DNA of 52,397 nt, from assembly GCA_910587955.1 (NCBI GenBank), contig CAJUNN010000015.1, forward strand, positions 1 through 52,397, given 5' to 3'. The position numbers were made by a program, and so were the translations under genes. Every line of letters begins with the position of its first letter. Positions within the stretch are counted from its first letter, which is position 1. The notes beneath the pieces were generated by a model. That model worked only from the letters and a program-made list of their open reading frames with translations. It did not search any database and was not told the DNA's origin. The stretch comes from an uncultured Lachnospiraceae bacterium. GTDB taxonomy: Bacteria; Bacillota; Clostridia; Lachnospirales; Lachnospiraceae. Below are positions 37,511-45,752 of this stretch, piece after piece.

Positions 37511-38767
37511 CTAAGCCCGGAATCTCATCTCATTGTTCGTGGTCACAGGTTTCCCTGTCCCATTGACGACCTCTTTTGTAATCATACAGTTGGTGATGGA
37601 ATCGTCCGAGGGAATCTCATACATGGTATCCATCATAATCTTTTCCATGATGGCACGCAGTCCTCTGGCCCCCGTCTTCCTCGTCACCGTCTCTGCGGCA
37701 ATCGCTTCAATCGCTTCCCTTTCAAAGGACAGCTTCACGCCGTCCAGCTCAAACAGCTTTTTATACTGCTTCACAATGGAGTTCTTAGGCTCCACCAGAA
37801 TACGCACCATATCGTCCTTGGTCAGGGCATCCAGCGCAACTGTCACCGGCACACGTCCCACAAACTCCGGTATCATACCGAATTTCACCAAATCCTCCGG
37901 CAAAACACTTCGAAGGAGTTTCCCGATGTTCTCTTCCTGGTTGGCTTTCGTGATATCGGCGTTAAATCCGATGGACCTGCGGTCCATCCGCCGCTCAATC
38001 ACCTTATCCAGGCCCTCAAAGGCTCCTCCGCAGATAAAGAGAATGTTTGTGGTGTCAATCTGAATCAGTTCCTGATGGGGATGCTTCCGTCCGCCCTGGG
38101 GTGGTACCGAAGCGATGGTCCCTTCCAGAATCTTCAGAAGGGCCTGCTGCACGCCTTCTCCCGACACATCTCTGGTAATGGAAGGATTTTCCGACTTCCT
38201 TGTAATTTTGTCAATCTCGTCAATGTAGATGATTCCGTGTTCCGCACGCTCCACATCATAATCAGCGGCCTGTATAATTTTCAGAAGAATGTTCTCCACG
38301 TCTTCGCCTACATAACCCGCTTCCGTCAGGGAAGTGGCATCCGCAATGGCAAAGGGAACGTTGAGAAGCCGCGCCAGCGTCTGGGCCAGCAAAGTCTTTC
38401 CGGAACCTGTAGGTCCCAGCATCAGAATGTTGCTTTTTTGCAGCTCCACCTCCGGTTCCTTATCTTTGACCGCCAGAATTCTTTTATAATGATTGTAGAC
38501 CGCTACGGACAATACTTTCTTAGCTTCTTCCTGTCCGATTACATAGTCATCCAGGAATTCTTTGATTTCCTTGGGCTTTAACAGGTTAATTTCCTCCTGG
38601 CCCGGCTCCAGCTCCTCCTGATCCAGTTCATCCTCAATCAGCTCTGCGCACAGCTCAATGCACTCATCGCAGATATAGGTACCGCTGGGCCCCGAGATCA
38701 TCTTTCTCACCTGATCTCCCGTCTTTCCGCAGAAAGAACATCTTACCTTATCATCATTTCTCGCCAT
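37511..38767 (-). CDS. clpX: ClpX, ATPase subunit of ClpXP
   Basis: 418 aa of usual length. The N-terminal zinc-binding domain has C10, C13, C33 and C36. Walker A is GPTGSGKTLLAQ, Walker B IIYIDEIDK, and the ClpP-docking IGF loop appears as RRSIGFNAD. It unfolds tagged substrates and feeds them to ClpP. It lies 14 bp after clpP with AAAGGA upstream of the ATG. No CtsR or CIRCE operator is visible near it. Confidence 0.96.
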   Translation of the reverse strand: MARNDDKVRCSFCGKTGDQVRKMISGPSGTYICDECIELCAELIEDELDQEELEPGQEEINLLKPKEIKEFLDDYVIGQEEAKKVLSVAVYNHYKRILAVKDKEPEVELQKSNILMLGPTGSGKTLLAQTLARLLNVPFAIADATSLTEAGYVGEDVENILLKIIQAADYDVERAEHGIIYIDEIDKITRKSENPSITRDVSGEGVQQALLKILEGTIASVPPQGGRKHPHQELIQIDTTNILFICGGAFEGLDKVIERRMDRRSIGFNADITKANQEENIGKLLRSVLPEDLVKFGMIPEFVGRVPVTVALDALTKDDMVRILVEPKNSIVKQYKKLFELDGVKLSFEREAIEAIAAETVTRKTGARGLRAIMEKIMMDTMYEIPSDDSITNCMITKEVVNGTGKPVTTNNEMRFRA

Positions 38768-38781
38768 TTTCTTTACGTCCT

Positions 38782-39375
38782 TTAACTACGATTTACCACA
38801 ATGCTGTCAATAAGGCCATAGTCCACAGCCTCCTGGGCGCTCATATAATTATCGCGCTCCGTATCCACTTCAATCACTTCCAGCGGCTGCCCCGTATTGG
38901 CCGCCAGAATATCATTCAGCTTCTTCTTTGTGCGCAGAATGTGATCCGCCACAATCTTGATATCCGTAGCCTGGCCCTGTGCTCCGCCTGAAGGCTGATG
39001 AATCATAATCTCTGCATTGGGCAGTGCCATACGCTTGCCTTTGGCTCCGCCTGCCAGGAGAAATGCTCCCATGCTGGCCGCCATTCCCATACAAATGGTA
39101 GACACATCACACTTGATATACTGCATGGTATCGTAAATAGCCATGCCCGCCGTCACGGAGCCTCCCGGACTGTTGATATACAGATTGATATCCTTTCCCG
39201 GATCCTCGGATTCCAGGAACAAAAGCTGGGACACCACAAGACTGGCCGTCACATCGTTCACTTCTTCTCCCAGAATAATGATCCGATCCTTTAATAGCCG
39301 GGAATAAATATCATAAGAACGCTCTCCTCTGCTGGTCTGTTCAATGACATAGGGCACCAAACTCATATTCATCAT
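38782..39375 (-). CDS. clpP: ClpP, proteolytic subunit
   Basis: 197 aa. The serine-protease triad is S101 (GMAASMGAFLL), H126 (IMIHQPSGG) and D175 (TERDNYMS). The oligomerising handle region and the N-terminal axial-loop segment (VPYVIEQTSRGERSYDIYSRLL) are present. It forms the double-heptamer chamber for ClpX. Three in-frame ATGs occur within four codons (39375, 39372, 39366). The second has the best spacing from GAGGGAAA, so the true protein may be one residue shorter. Confidence 0.96.
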   Translation of the reverse strand: MMNMSLVPYVIEQTSRGERSYDIYSRLLKDRIIILGEEVNDVTASLVVSQLLFLESEDPGKDINLYINSPGGSVTAGMAIYDTMQYIKCDVSTICMGMAASMGAFLLAGGAKGKRMALPNAEIMIHQPSGGAQGQATDIKIVADHILRTKKKLNDILAANTGQPLEVIEVDTERDNYMSAQEAVDYGLIDSIVVNRS

Positions 39376-39419
39376 TTTCCCTCATTCCTTCCTTGCTTCA
39401 AGCACATCCGGCATCCTGC

Positions 39420-40706
39420 CTATTTCTCCACCGCTGCTTCTGTCACCAGATCGATGGCCTTGCGGATTGCCAGATCGTCTTTCATATTTTCTTTCTCGCT
39501 TTCGCCGAGGATTTCCTTGACCTTCTCTACTTCCATCTTATAGGCTTCTGCCATACGGCCAATCTCCTCCTCGATCTCGTCCTCGCCAATCTCAATCTGC
39601 TCGGCTGCCGCAACGGCCTCCAAAACGAGCCTGCTCTGAATCCGCTTCACGGCCTGGGGTTTCATCCGCTCAATCATGGCTTCCATACCGGCTCCCGTGT
39701 ACTGCATATACTGATCCATGGACATTCCCTGCATCTGCAGCCTCTGCGCAAAGTCATCTACCAGCTGCTCCGCCTGGGTCTCCACCATAGCATCCGGGAT
39801 CTCCATGGACGCACCCTCAATGATTTTCTCAATCACGGCGTCCTCTTTCCTGCCCTTGGCCTCTTCTGCCTTTTTTTCCTCCAGCTTTTTCTTCAGATCT
39901 GCCTTATACTCCTCCAGGGTATCAAACTCCGAAACATCCTTGGCGAACTCGTCATCCAGCTCCGGAAGCTCTTTCACCTTAATCTCTTTCACCGTGCACT
40001 TAAATACCGCCGGCTTTCCCGCCAGATCTTTGGCATGGTACTCCTCCGGGAAAGTTACGTTCACTTCCACCTCTTTCCCAATCTCCGCACCTATGAGCTG
40101 CTCCTCAAAGCCGGGAATAAAAGCTCCGGATCCGATGGTCAGGGGATAATCCGTTCCCTTTCCTCCCTCGAACGCCGTTCCGTCTGCAAAGCCCTCAAAA
40201 TCAATCACTGTCATATCGCCGTCCTGAACCGCCCGGTCCTCTACCGTAATGGTTCTTGAATTGCTCTCCTGCTCCTTGTTAAGGGCAGCCTGAAGCTCCT
40301 CCTCCGTAGCAGAGGTATCCTCCTTCTCTACTTCAATGCCCTTGTACTGGCCCAGGGTCACTTCCGGCTTCACGGCCACTTCCGCCGTAAAGACAAAGGG
40401 CTCTCCCTTAGCAATCTTCTCAATGCTGATAGCCGGACGGGAAACCAGCTCCAATTCACACTCGTCTACAGCAGCCGCATACGCATCGGGAATCAGGGCG
40501 TTAGCAGCATCATCGTAGAAAATCTCCGGTCCGTACATTTTCTCGATCATCTGCCGCGGCACTTTTCCCTTGCGGAAACCCGGAACGGAAATCTGCTTTC
40601 TATTTTTCAGGTACGCGTTCTGAAGGGCCTTCTCCAGCTCCTCCGCCGGTACCTCTATGGTAAGCTTTGCCATATTTTTCTCTAATCTTTCCACCTGTAA
40701 ACTCAT
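39420..40706 (-). CDS. tig: Trigger factor
   Basis: 428 aa ribosome-associated chaperone and peptidyl-prolyl isomerase. The ribosome-docking signature appears as PGFRKGKVPRQMIEKMYG (about 43-60). The FKBP-like domain has DGDMTVIDFEGFADG and FEGGKGTDYPLTIGSG. The C-terminal arms are helical and charged. AAGGAGGAGAT precedes the ATG. It is the first gene of the downstream clpP-clpX-lon-engB set and has its own promoter. Confidence 0.95.
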   Translation of the reverse strand: MSLQVERLEKNMAKLTIEVPAEELEKALQNAYLKNRKQISVPGFRKGKVPRQMIEKMYGPEIFYDDAANALIPDAYAAAVDECELELVSRPAISIEKIAKGEPFVFTAEVAVKPEVTLGQYKGIEVEKEDTSATEEELQAALNKEQESNSRTITVEDRAVQDGDMTVIDFEGFADGTAFEGGKGTDYPLTIGSGAFIPGFEEQLIGAEIGKEVEVNVTFPEEYHAKDLAGKPAVFKCTVKEIKVKELPELDDEFAKDVSEFDTLEEYKADLKKKLEEKKAEEAKGRKEDAVIEKIIEGASMEIPDAMVETQAEQLVDDFAQRLQMQGMSMDQYMQYTGAGMEAMIERMKPQAVKRIQSRLVLEAVAAAEQIEIGEDEIEEEIGRMAEAYKMEVEKVKEILGESEKENMKDDLAIRKAIDLVTEAAVEK

Positions 40707-40767
40707 TTTTTATCTCCTCCTTAAATTGTGCTTCCACAAACTTTTACATACTTGCAGTCATTATAGT

Positions 40768-40797
40768 AGTATAGCATGAGAGATCCCGAAAAATCAA
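40768..40797 (-). promoter_or_regulatory. Promoter of the tig operon
   Basis: Minus-strand TTGATT (40792-40797), 18-bp spacer, TATACT (40768-40773); an overlapping TATAAT lies seven bases further downstream. The start is expected about 55 bases before tig. Confidence 0.6.
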
Positions 40798-40810
40798 GTA
40801 CTAGTATCAC

Positions 40811-40857
40811 AAAAAAACAGCTCCCCATACGCGGATCACCCGCATACAGGGAGCTGT
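40811..40857 (-). terminator. Rho-independent terminator after the spore protein gene
   Basis: Minus-strand arms ACAGCTCCC (40849-40857) and GGGAGCTGT (40817-40825) enclose a second stem-loop (ATGCGG/CCGCGTAT region), followed by seven T residues. It separates the spore-protein transcript from the tig promoter. Confidence 0.85.
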
Positions 40858-40888
40858 CTCTTTTTCCACTGTTTTATTCGCGAAATCT

Positions 40889-41098
40889 TTACTTCCCGCT
40901 CATCTGCTGTTCCTGCTTCATGATCATCTTTTTAACCATTTCGCCTCCGATGGAACCTGCCTGAGCAGAAGTCAAGTCACCGTTGTAGCCTTCTTTCAAA
41001 GGCACGCCCAGCTCGCTGGCTACTTCCTCCTTGAAGCGGTTCATTGCTGCCTTCGCTTCCGGAACTGCCATCTGATTTGACTTGGACTGTTCTGTCAT
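40889..41098 (-). CDS. Small acid-soluble spore protein, alpha/beta type
   Basis: 69 aa. The conserved ALDQ-equivalent region reads VPEAKAAMNRFKEEVASELG, followed by the family signature segments GYNGDLTSAQAGSIGGEMVKKM. The GPR protease-type cleavage zone (RFKEEVASE) is present. These proteins coat DNA in the dormant spore and protect it from UV. The ATG at 41096-41098 has GGAGGTGAT five bases upstream; an upstream in-frame ATG at 41164 adds an unrelated tail and is rejected. It lies 65 bp after the DJ-1 gene and has its own strong terminator. Confidence 0.92.
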   Translation of the reverse strand: MTEQSKSNQMAVPEAKAAMNRFKEEVASELGVPLKEGYNGDLTSAQAGSIGGEMVKKMIMKQEQQMSGK

Positions 41099-41163
41099 CT
41101 GTATCACCTCCATGCACCTATTGTGTGTGGATTTGCACGGAGTTATGATGGTAATGATTGGCA

Positions 41164-41721
41164 CTAGACGCCGTGTCCGTAAATAATGCTTTTGCGGATC
41201 TCTTCGGATTTTTCTTTGCCGTAAAGCTGTTCAATCAGGGAAAGGGCAAAGGGGATGGCCGTTCCCACGCCCCGGCTGGTGGTAATGTGCCCGTCCACGG
41301 CTACACGCTCGGTACAAGCTTCCGCACCGTTTAAACCTTCCTCACAGCCCGGGTAGCATACGGCCTTCCGGTTTTTCAAAAGTCCCGCGCTTCCCAGAAC
41401 CGTAGGGGCGGCACAAATGGCAGCAAGCTTCTTTCCCTCCCGGTCAAATTCTTTCAGAAGTTCCAAAAGCTCCCCGCAGGCATTTAAGTTTTTCGTCCCC
41501 GGCTGGCCGCCCGGAAGAACCAGCATCTCTGCTTTTCTCTCCTCCTCCGGATTCAAAAGCCGGTCCGCTTTCACGGTTATCCCGTGGCTTCCCGTAACTT
41601 CCAGGGAATCGCCTACCGCCGCCATAGTTACTTCTGCGCCTGCCCGCCGCAGCAAATCCACGGCAGTGAGCCCCTCCACCTCTTCAAACCCCTGGGCCAG
41701 GAAAATACTTACTTTCTTCAT
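41164..41721 (-). CDS. DJ-1/PfpI family protein
   Basis: 185 aa. The active-site pair of the DJ-1 group is present: E13/E14 in GFEEVEGLTA and C103 in AAICAAPTVLG, plus LVLPGGQPG. This group includes protein/nucleotide deglycases, glyoxalase-III-like enzymes and stress chaperones (ThiJ/YajL type), so the exact reaction is open. AGGAGG precedes the ATG. The mRNA is predicted to start near 42081 and to carry a ~360-nt leader made almost entirely of three hairpin-element copies, which suggests regulated expression. Confidence 0.88.
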   Translation of the reverse strand: MKKVSIFLAQGFEEVEGLTAVDLLRRAGAEVTMAAVGDSLEVTGSHGITVKADRLLNPEEERKAEMLVLPGGQPGTKNLNACGELLELLKEFDREGKKLAAICAAPTVLGSAGLLKNRKAVCYPGCEEGLNGAEACTERVAVDGHITTSRGVGTAIPFALSLIEQLYGKEKSEEIRKSIIYGHGV

Positions 41722-41742
41722 ACTTTTAAGCCTCCTATTTTT

Positions 41743-42066
41743 AGTTCCGCATTCGCCCTTTCAGCACCTTTCCTTGAGAAAGACTTCCGGCCGCCTCCTG
41801 CGTCCGTAATTCTTTCTGGGTGCTGAAAGGGCTTCTGCTGTTTTGAGTTCCGCAGGTTCCCTTCCAAAACCCCTTAAGAGAAGAATTTCCGGCCGTATTC
41901 TACGTCCGTATATTCTTCTGGGCTTTGTACGGGAACCTGCTGTTTTGAGTTCCGCATTCGCCCTTTCAGCACCTTTCCTTGAGAAAGACTTCCGGCCGCC
42001 TTCTGCGTCCGTAATTCTTTCTGGGTGCTGAAAGGGCTTCTGCTGTTTTGAGTTCCGCATTCGCCC
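41743..42066 (-). repeat. Tandem 102-103 bp hairpin elements in the DJ-1 leader
   Basis: Three tandem units occupy 41743-41845, 41846-41947 and 41948-42050, and the first 16 bases of a fourth end at 42066. Units 1 and 3 are nearly identical with 14-bp outer arms GCCCTTTCAGCACC/GGTGCTGAAAGGGC and 7-bp inner arms AGAAAGA/TCTTTCT. Unit 2 has different outer arms (CAGGTTCCC/GGGAACCTG) and inner arms (AGAAGAAT/ATTCTTCT). All share a core whose minus strand reads TACGGACG, a 7-nt loop, then CGGCCGGAA, and the flanks AACAGCAG and TGCGGAACT. The element fills the 435-bp gap between the DJ-1 and CYTH genes. Confidence 0.88.
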
Positions 42067-42087
42067 CTAATATCTTTCTTATTGTTC

Positions 42088-42133
42088 ATTGTATCAACTT
42101 TTTGTTGAATTATCCAGTGAAATGTGATACAAG
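42088..42133. promoter_or_regulatory. Overlapping divergent promoters, DJ-1 (-) and CYTH (+)
   Basis: Minus strand: TGGATA (42111-42116), 17 bp, TACAAT (42088-42093), reading through the hairpin elements to the DJ-1 gene. Plus strand: TTGAAT (42105-42110), 17 bp, TACAAG (42128-42133), reading to the CYTH gene. The two -35 hexamers abut, so polymerase cannot occupy both at once. Confidence 0.65.
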
Positions 42134-42156
42134 AAAACGTATAAAGGAGGCTTTTC

Positions 42157-42618
42157 ATGGAAATCGAACGGAAATTTTTAATCGGAACACTGCCGGAAAA
42201 CCTGGAATGTTACCCCAGCCAGACCCTGGAGCAAGCTTATCTCTGCACGGAGCCTGTGGTCCGTATCCGGAGAAGCGGCGACACCTATACTCTCACCTAC
42301 AAATCCAAAGGCCTGATGAGCCGGGAGGAGTACAATCTGCCTCTGACTGCCGAAAGCTACGAACATCTGAAGCAGAAAGCCGACGGGAATATCATTCAAA
42401 AGCAGCGGTACCGGATTCCCCTGGAGGACGGGCTTACCGCGGAGCTCGACATTTTTGCCCCTCCTTTTGAACCCCTGATCCTGGCCGAAGTAGAATTTAC
42501 CTCTGAACAGCAGGCTCTTGATTTCCTTCCTCCCGCATGGTTCGGGGAGGACGTCACCTGGTCTGCCGAATACCACAACAGCACCTTAAGCCGGAAAAAG
42601 CTGCAGCCAGGTACATGA
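42157..42618 (+). CDS. CYTH domain protein
   Basis: 153 aa, short single-domain CYTH (triphosphate tunnel metalloenzyme) protein. The diagnostic ExExK motif is at the very N-terminus (MEIERKFL: E2, E4, K6). The tunnel strands include VVRIRRSGDTYTLTYKSKG, IIQKQRYRIPL and LILAEVEFTSEQQA. Relatives hydrolyse inorganic triphosphate or make cyclic nucleotides, and many small bacterial members are tripolyphosphatases. AAAGGAGG lies just upstream of the ATG. It is divergent from the DJ-1 gene with overlapping promoters. Confidence 0.88.
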   Translation: MEIERKFLIGTLPENLECYPSQTLEQAYLCTEPVVRIRRSGDTYTLTYKSKGLMSREEYNLPLTAESYEHLKQKADGNIIQKQRYRIPLEDGLTAELDIFAPPFEPLILAEVEFTSEQQALDFLPPAWFGEDVTWSAEYHNSTLSRKKLQPGT

Positions 42619-42704
42619 GATGACATATTCTGCAATCATTCGCAGACACTTTCTTTCAATCCTTGCTGCATTTTCTTCCATTTCCCATATATCCCAGCGG
42701 AAAC

Positions 42705-42713
42705 TGTTATAAT
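42705..42713 (+). promoter_or_regulatory. Extended -10 promoter of the XRE gene
   Basis: TGT followed by TATAAT (42708-42713), an extended -10 with no clear -35, about 30 bases before the ATG at 42743. Confidence 0.5.
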
Positions 42714-42742
42714 AGGCCCATCATTTTTTAAGGAGCGATGGA

Positions 42743-43153
42743 ATGCCTGAATGGAAGCTGGCCGAAAATCTGCGCGAACTGCGCACTGCAAATGAATATC
42801 CCCAGCAGTATGTCAGCGAACGGATTCATCTGGCGCGCCAGACTTATTCTCTCTATGAAAACGGAAAGCGTATACCGGATATCAGAACTGTCTGCTGCCT
42901 GGCTGAATTGTATCATGTATCAGTGGACGCTCTGCTTTTTGCAGATCTAAGCGCCAGTCAGCTCGCAGATGCAGCCGCAGATTTTCCGGAAGAACACGTT
43001 GCATTTTTATCGGAAAACAGCGCAATACCTCTGACTGGTTCCGATGCCCGTATGCTGATGAATTACAAAACACTGCCTCCCGATATCCAGCAGGAGGTCC
43101 GGGAATTTGTCTTATTCAAAAAGAAGCGGTTCGCTGCCAAAGACTCACAGTAG
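42743..43153 (+). CDS. XRE-family helix-turn-helix regulator
   Basis: 136 aa. The N-terminal Cro/C1-type HTH (about 6-62) reads LAENLRELRTANEYPQQYVS, then RQTYSLYENGKRIPDI and LAELYHVSVDALL. The C-terminal part (about 70-136) is helical with DIQQEVREFVLFKKKRF, similar to the short tail of small housekeeping XRE repressors. Targets are unknown; autoregulation is likely. AAGGAG is seven bases upstream of the ATG. A downstream bidirectional terminator isolates it from deoB. Confidence 0.85.
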   Translation: MPEWKLAENLRELRTANEYPQQYVSERIHLARQTYSLYENGKRIPDIRTVCCLAELYHVSVDALLFADLSASQLADAAADFPEEHVAFLSENSAIPLTGSDARMLMNYKTLPPDIQQEVREFVLFKKKRFAAKDSQ

Positions 43154-43183
43154 CATATGCAGCTGCATTTCGGACACAAAACA

Positions 43184-43238
43184 AAACAGAGACGCCGCTA
43201 AACCTTGCTGTCCAGCCGGTTTGGCGGCGTCTCTGTTT
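43184..43238. terminator. Bidirectional terminator between the XRE gene and deoB
   Basis: A 15-bp perfect stem AAACAGAGACGCCGC/GCGGCGTCTCTGTTT separated by 25 bases. On the minus strand it is followed by TTGTTTTG; on the plus strand the T-run is interrupted. It lies between two convergent genes and can serve both. Confidence 0.8.
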
Positions 43239-43254
43239 CGTTAAATCTTTTCCT

Positions 43255-44442
43255 TTACACCTGTCTTATCAAGGGAAGAAAACTCTGCCCGTCAATGGAA
43301 TTTGATATACCAAACATTTCCAATACAGAAGCACTGATATCCGCAAAGGTGTTCCGCTCGCCCAGATCCACTCCCTGCCGGATTGCATCCCCGCAGATCA
43401 GAAGCGGCGTATACTCTCTGGAATGATCCGTGCTGGGCGTAGAAGGATCACAGCCGTGATCCGCAGTCAGAATCAGCACATCTTCCTCTTTCATTTCCTT
43501 CAGGAAACATCCCAGCTGTGCATCGAAGGCATTCAAGGCTTCCGTATATCCGGCCGCATCATTCCGGTGGCCGTACACCATATCAAAATCCACCAGGTTC
43601 ACAAAGGCAAGTCCTTTAAAATCTTGTTTCAAAAGTTCCAGCGTCTTCTCCATGCCGTCAGTGTTGCTCTTTGTCCGGGTGCTCTGTGTAATGGATTTTC
43701 CCGCAAATATATCGTAAATCTTTCCGATCCCAATCACGTCCAGCCCTTCCCGCTCCATCAGATCCAGCATGGTATCCCTGGGCGGCACCAGTGAAAAATC
43801 ATGACGGTTGGACGTTCTGGAGAAATGTCCCGGTGTTCCCACAAAGGGTCTCGCAATTACGCGTCCCACGCCGTGCTCTCCCTGAAGCAGCTCCCTGGCC
43901 GTCTCACAGCAGCGGTACAGTTCCTCCAGGGGAACCACTTCCTCGTGAGCCGCCACCTGGAACACGCTGTCCGCAGAAGTATACACTATAAGATCCCCGG
44001 TGCGCATGTGTTCTTCCCCATACTGCTCAATCACTGCCGTACCGGAATAGGGCCGGTTGCAAAGAACACCTCTTCCGGTACGCCGGGAAAATTCGTCCAG
44101 TATCTCTCCCGGGAATCCGTCCGGATAAGTCGGCATGGGCTTTTCCGAAATCAGGCCGGCAATTTCCCAGTGGCCGATGGTAGTATCCTTCCCTTTGGAA
44201 GCCTCCGCCATCCGCCCAAAGCATCCGAAGGCCCGGGGTGCTTTCGGATGCCTTCCGTATTCGTTCCCCCGGATGGCAAACAATCCCAGGCTCTCCATAT
44301 GGGGGACACAAAGCCCTCCCGTGTCAAAGCAGGCCTTCAGCGTATTGCTTCCTTCATCCCGGAAATCCGCCGCATCCGGCAATTCCCCAATTCCCACGCT
44401 GTCAAGAACAATCAGAAATACGCGCTTTATTTTCTTTGTCAA
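43255..44442 (-). CDS. deoB: Phosphopentomutase DeoB
   Basis: 395 aa from the TTG at 44440-44442, which has GGGGG seven bases upstream and gives the family's usual length; the upstream ATG at 44490 would add a 16-residue unrelated tail. Metal ligand D14 (VLDSVGIGE), the phosphorylated Thr T87 (GKDTTIGHWEI) and the metal site ADHGCDPS are visible. It interconverts ribose/deoxyribose 1- and 5-phosphates in nucleoside salvage. It is the last gene of the solute-binding protein-pyrC-deoB operon, and the gap before it contains a small GCAGCC/GGCTGC hairpin (44462-44477 region). Confidence 0.94.
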   Translation of the reverse strand: MTKKIKRVFLIVLDSVGIGELPDAADFRDEGSNTLKACFDTGGLCVPHMESLGLFAIRGNEYGRHPKAPRAFGCFGRMAEASKGKDTTIGHWEIAGLISEKPMPTYPDGFPGEILDEFSRRTGRGVLCNRPYSGTAVIEQYGEEHMRTGDLIVYTSADSVFQVAAHEEVVPLEELYRCCETARELLQGEHGVGRVIARPFVGTPGHFSRTSNRHDFSLVPPRDTMLDLMEREGLDVIGIGKIYDIFAGKSITQSTRTKSNTDGMEKTLELLKQDFKGLAFVNLVDFDMVYGHRNDAAGYTEALNAFDAQLGCFLKEMKEEDVLILTADHGCDPSTPSTDHSREYTPLLICGDAIRQGVDLGERNTFADISASVLEMFGISNSIDGQSFLPLIRQV

Positions 44443-44486
44443 AACTTTTCCCCCTTTTTCTCCCGCAGCCTTTGGGCTGCAGCCCT

Positions 44487-45752
44487 TCACGCTTTGTAGA
44501 CTATCTCTCCCCCGCAGATGGTACAGCGGACACGCCCTTTAAGGCGGTGCCCCAGGAACGGGGAATTGGAGGATTTGGAAAGCGGTTCTCCTGCGGTCCA
44601 AATCTCGTTCTCGTCAAAAATTACCAGATCCGCAGGCGATCCCGCAGCGATCCCCCTATATGTCAGCCCGTAAAGCCGGGCCGGGTTCCGGCTCATTTTT
44701 TCCATCAGTTCCATCAGGCTTATATATCCCGGCTCAACCAGGTTGGTAATTCCCAGGGCCAGTGCAGTCTCCAGGCCGATAATGCCGCTGGGCGCTTCCG
44801 TCAAGGGACGCCCTTTTTCTTCCGCACTGTGAGGTGCATGGTCCGTGGCAATCAAATCGATGGTCCCATCCTGAAGCCCGCGGATCACCGCTCTGCGATC
44901 TGCCTCTGTCCGCAGAGGCGGATTCATCTTAGCCAATGTTCCGTACTCCAGAACCGCCTCCTCTGTCAGGGAAAAATGATGGGGAGAAGCCTCCGCCGTC
45001 ACCCTGGCGCCCAGGGACTTCGCCCTGCGCACAGCCTCCACGGCTCCCGCCGTGCTGATGTGCTGGATGTTCACCCTGGCCCCGGTCTCCAGCGCCAGGC
45101 GGCAATCCCGCTCCACCAGCCGTATCTCCGCCTCACAGGGCGAACCGCCGATTCCCAGCTTCCGTGAAACCCGGCCCCGGTTGATGCCATTGTTTTCAAT
45201 CAGCGCCGGATCCTCCTCGTGAAGGCTTAAGGGAACATCCAAGCGGGCTGCCTCCTCCATGGCCTGGCGCAGAATCCTCTCATCCAGAATGGGAATCCCG
45301 TCATCCGTAAAGCCTGCGGCACCGGCCCTATACAGGGCTTCCATATCCGTCAGTTCCTGCCCTTTCAAGCCTCTGGTTACGGCCCCGCAAGATAAAACCC
45401 GGATTCCGGTCCCCGCCCCTTTTTTCAGCACATATTCCAGAATCTCCGGGCAGTCTGCCGCCGGCTTCGTATTCGCCATGCACACTACGGTGGTAAAGCC
45501 GCCTGCTGCCGCTGCTAAGGCCCCTGTCTCAATATCTTCCTTATAGGTCAGCCCCGGATCCCGGAAGTGGACATGCACGTCCACCAGGCCCGGTGCAATC
45601 ACCAGGCCGGAAGCATCGAAAACACTCTCACACGGTTCCAGAGGCAACTCTCCTACTGCTGCAATTCTCCCGTCCTCAATGAGCAGATCCGCCTTCTCTT
45701 CTCTGCCGCTGAAAGGGTCCAGAATACGCCCTCCCCGGATTTGTCTTCTCAT
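44487..45752 (-). CDS. pyrC: Dihydroorotase
   Basis: 421 aa, class I amidohydrolase-fold dihydroorotase. Metal ligands H60 and H62 lie in DVHVHFRDPG, the later His residues in SLHEEDPA and NIQHIST, and the catalytic Asp in ATDHAPH. It closes carbamoyl-aspartate to dihydroorotate in pyrimidine synthesis. The usual pyr neighbours are absent. Its ATG overlaps the stop of an upstream solute-binding lipoprotein gene by 4 bp (ATGA), an unusual pairing that suggests a link between uptake and pyrimidine metabolism. Confidence 0.93.
   Translation of the reverse strand: MRRQIRGGRILDPFSGREEKADLLIEDGRIAAVGELPLEPCESVFDASGLVIAPGLVDVHVHFRDPGLTYKEDIETGALAAAAGGFTTVVCMANTKPAADCPEILEYVLKKGAGTGIRVLSCGAVTRGLKGQELTDMEALYRAGAAGFTDDGIPILDERILRQAMEEAARLDVPLSLHEEDPALIENNGINRGRVSRKLGIGGSPCEAEIRLVERDCRLALETGARVNIQHISTAGAVEAVRRAKSLGARVTAEASPHHFSLTEEAVLEYGTLAKMNPPLRTEADRRAVIRGLQDGTIDLIATDHAPHSAEEKGRPLTEAPSGIIGLETALALGITNLVEPGYISLMELMEKMSRNPARLYGLTYRGIAAGSPADLVIFDENEIWTAGEPLSKSSNSPFLGHRLKGRVRCTICGGEIVYKA

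Noticed and set aside
41761..42060. 99-codon open frame (MRNSKQQ...) across the tandem repeats
   Set aside because: It is Arg/Lys-rich, internally repetitive only because the DNA is, has no ribosome site, and the conserved feature is RNA pairing, not codons.
41743..42066. CRISPR array
   Set aside because: Units are ~103 bp and directly adjacent with no unique spacers, and no cas genes are nearby.
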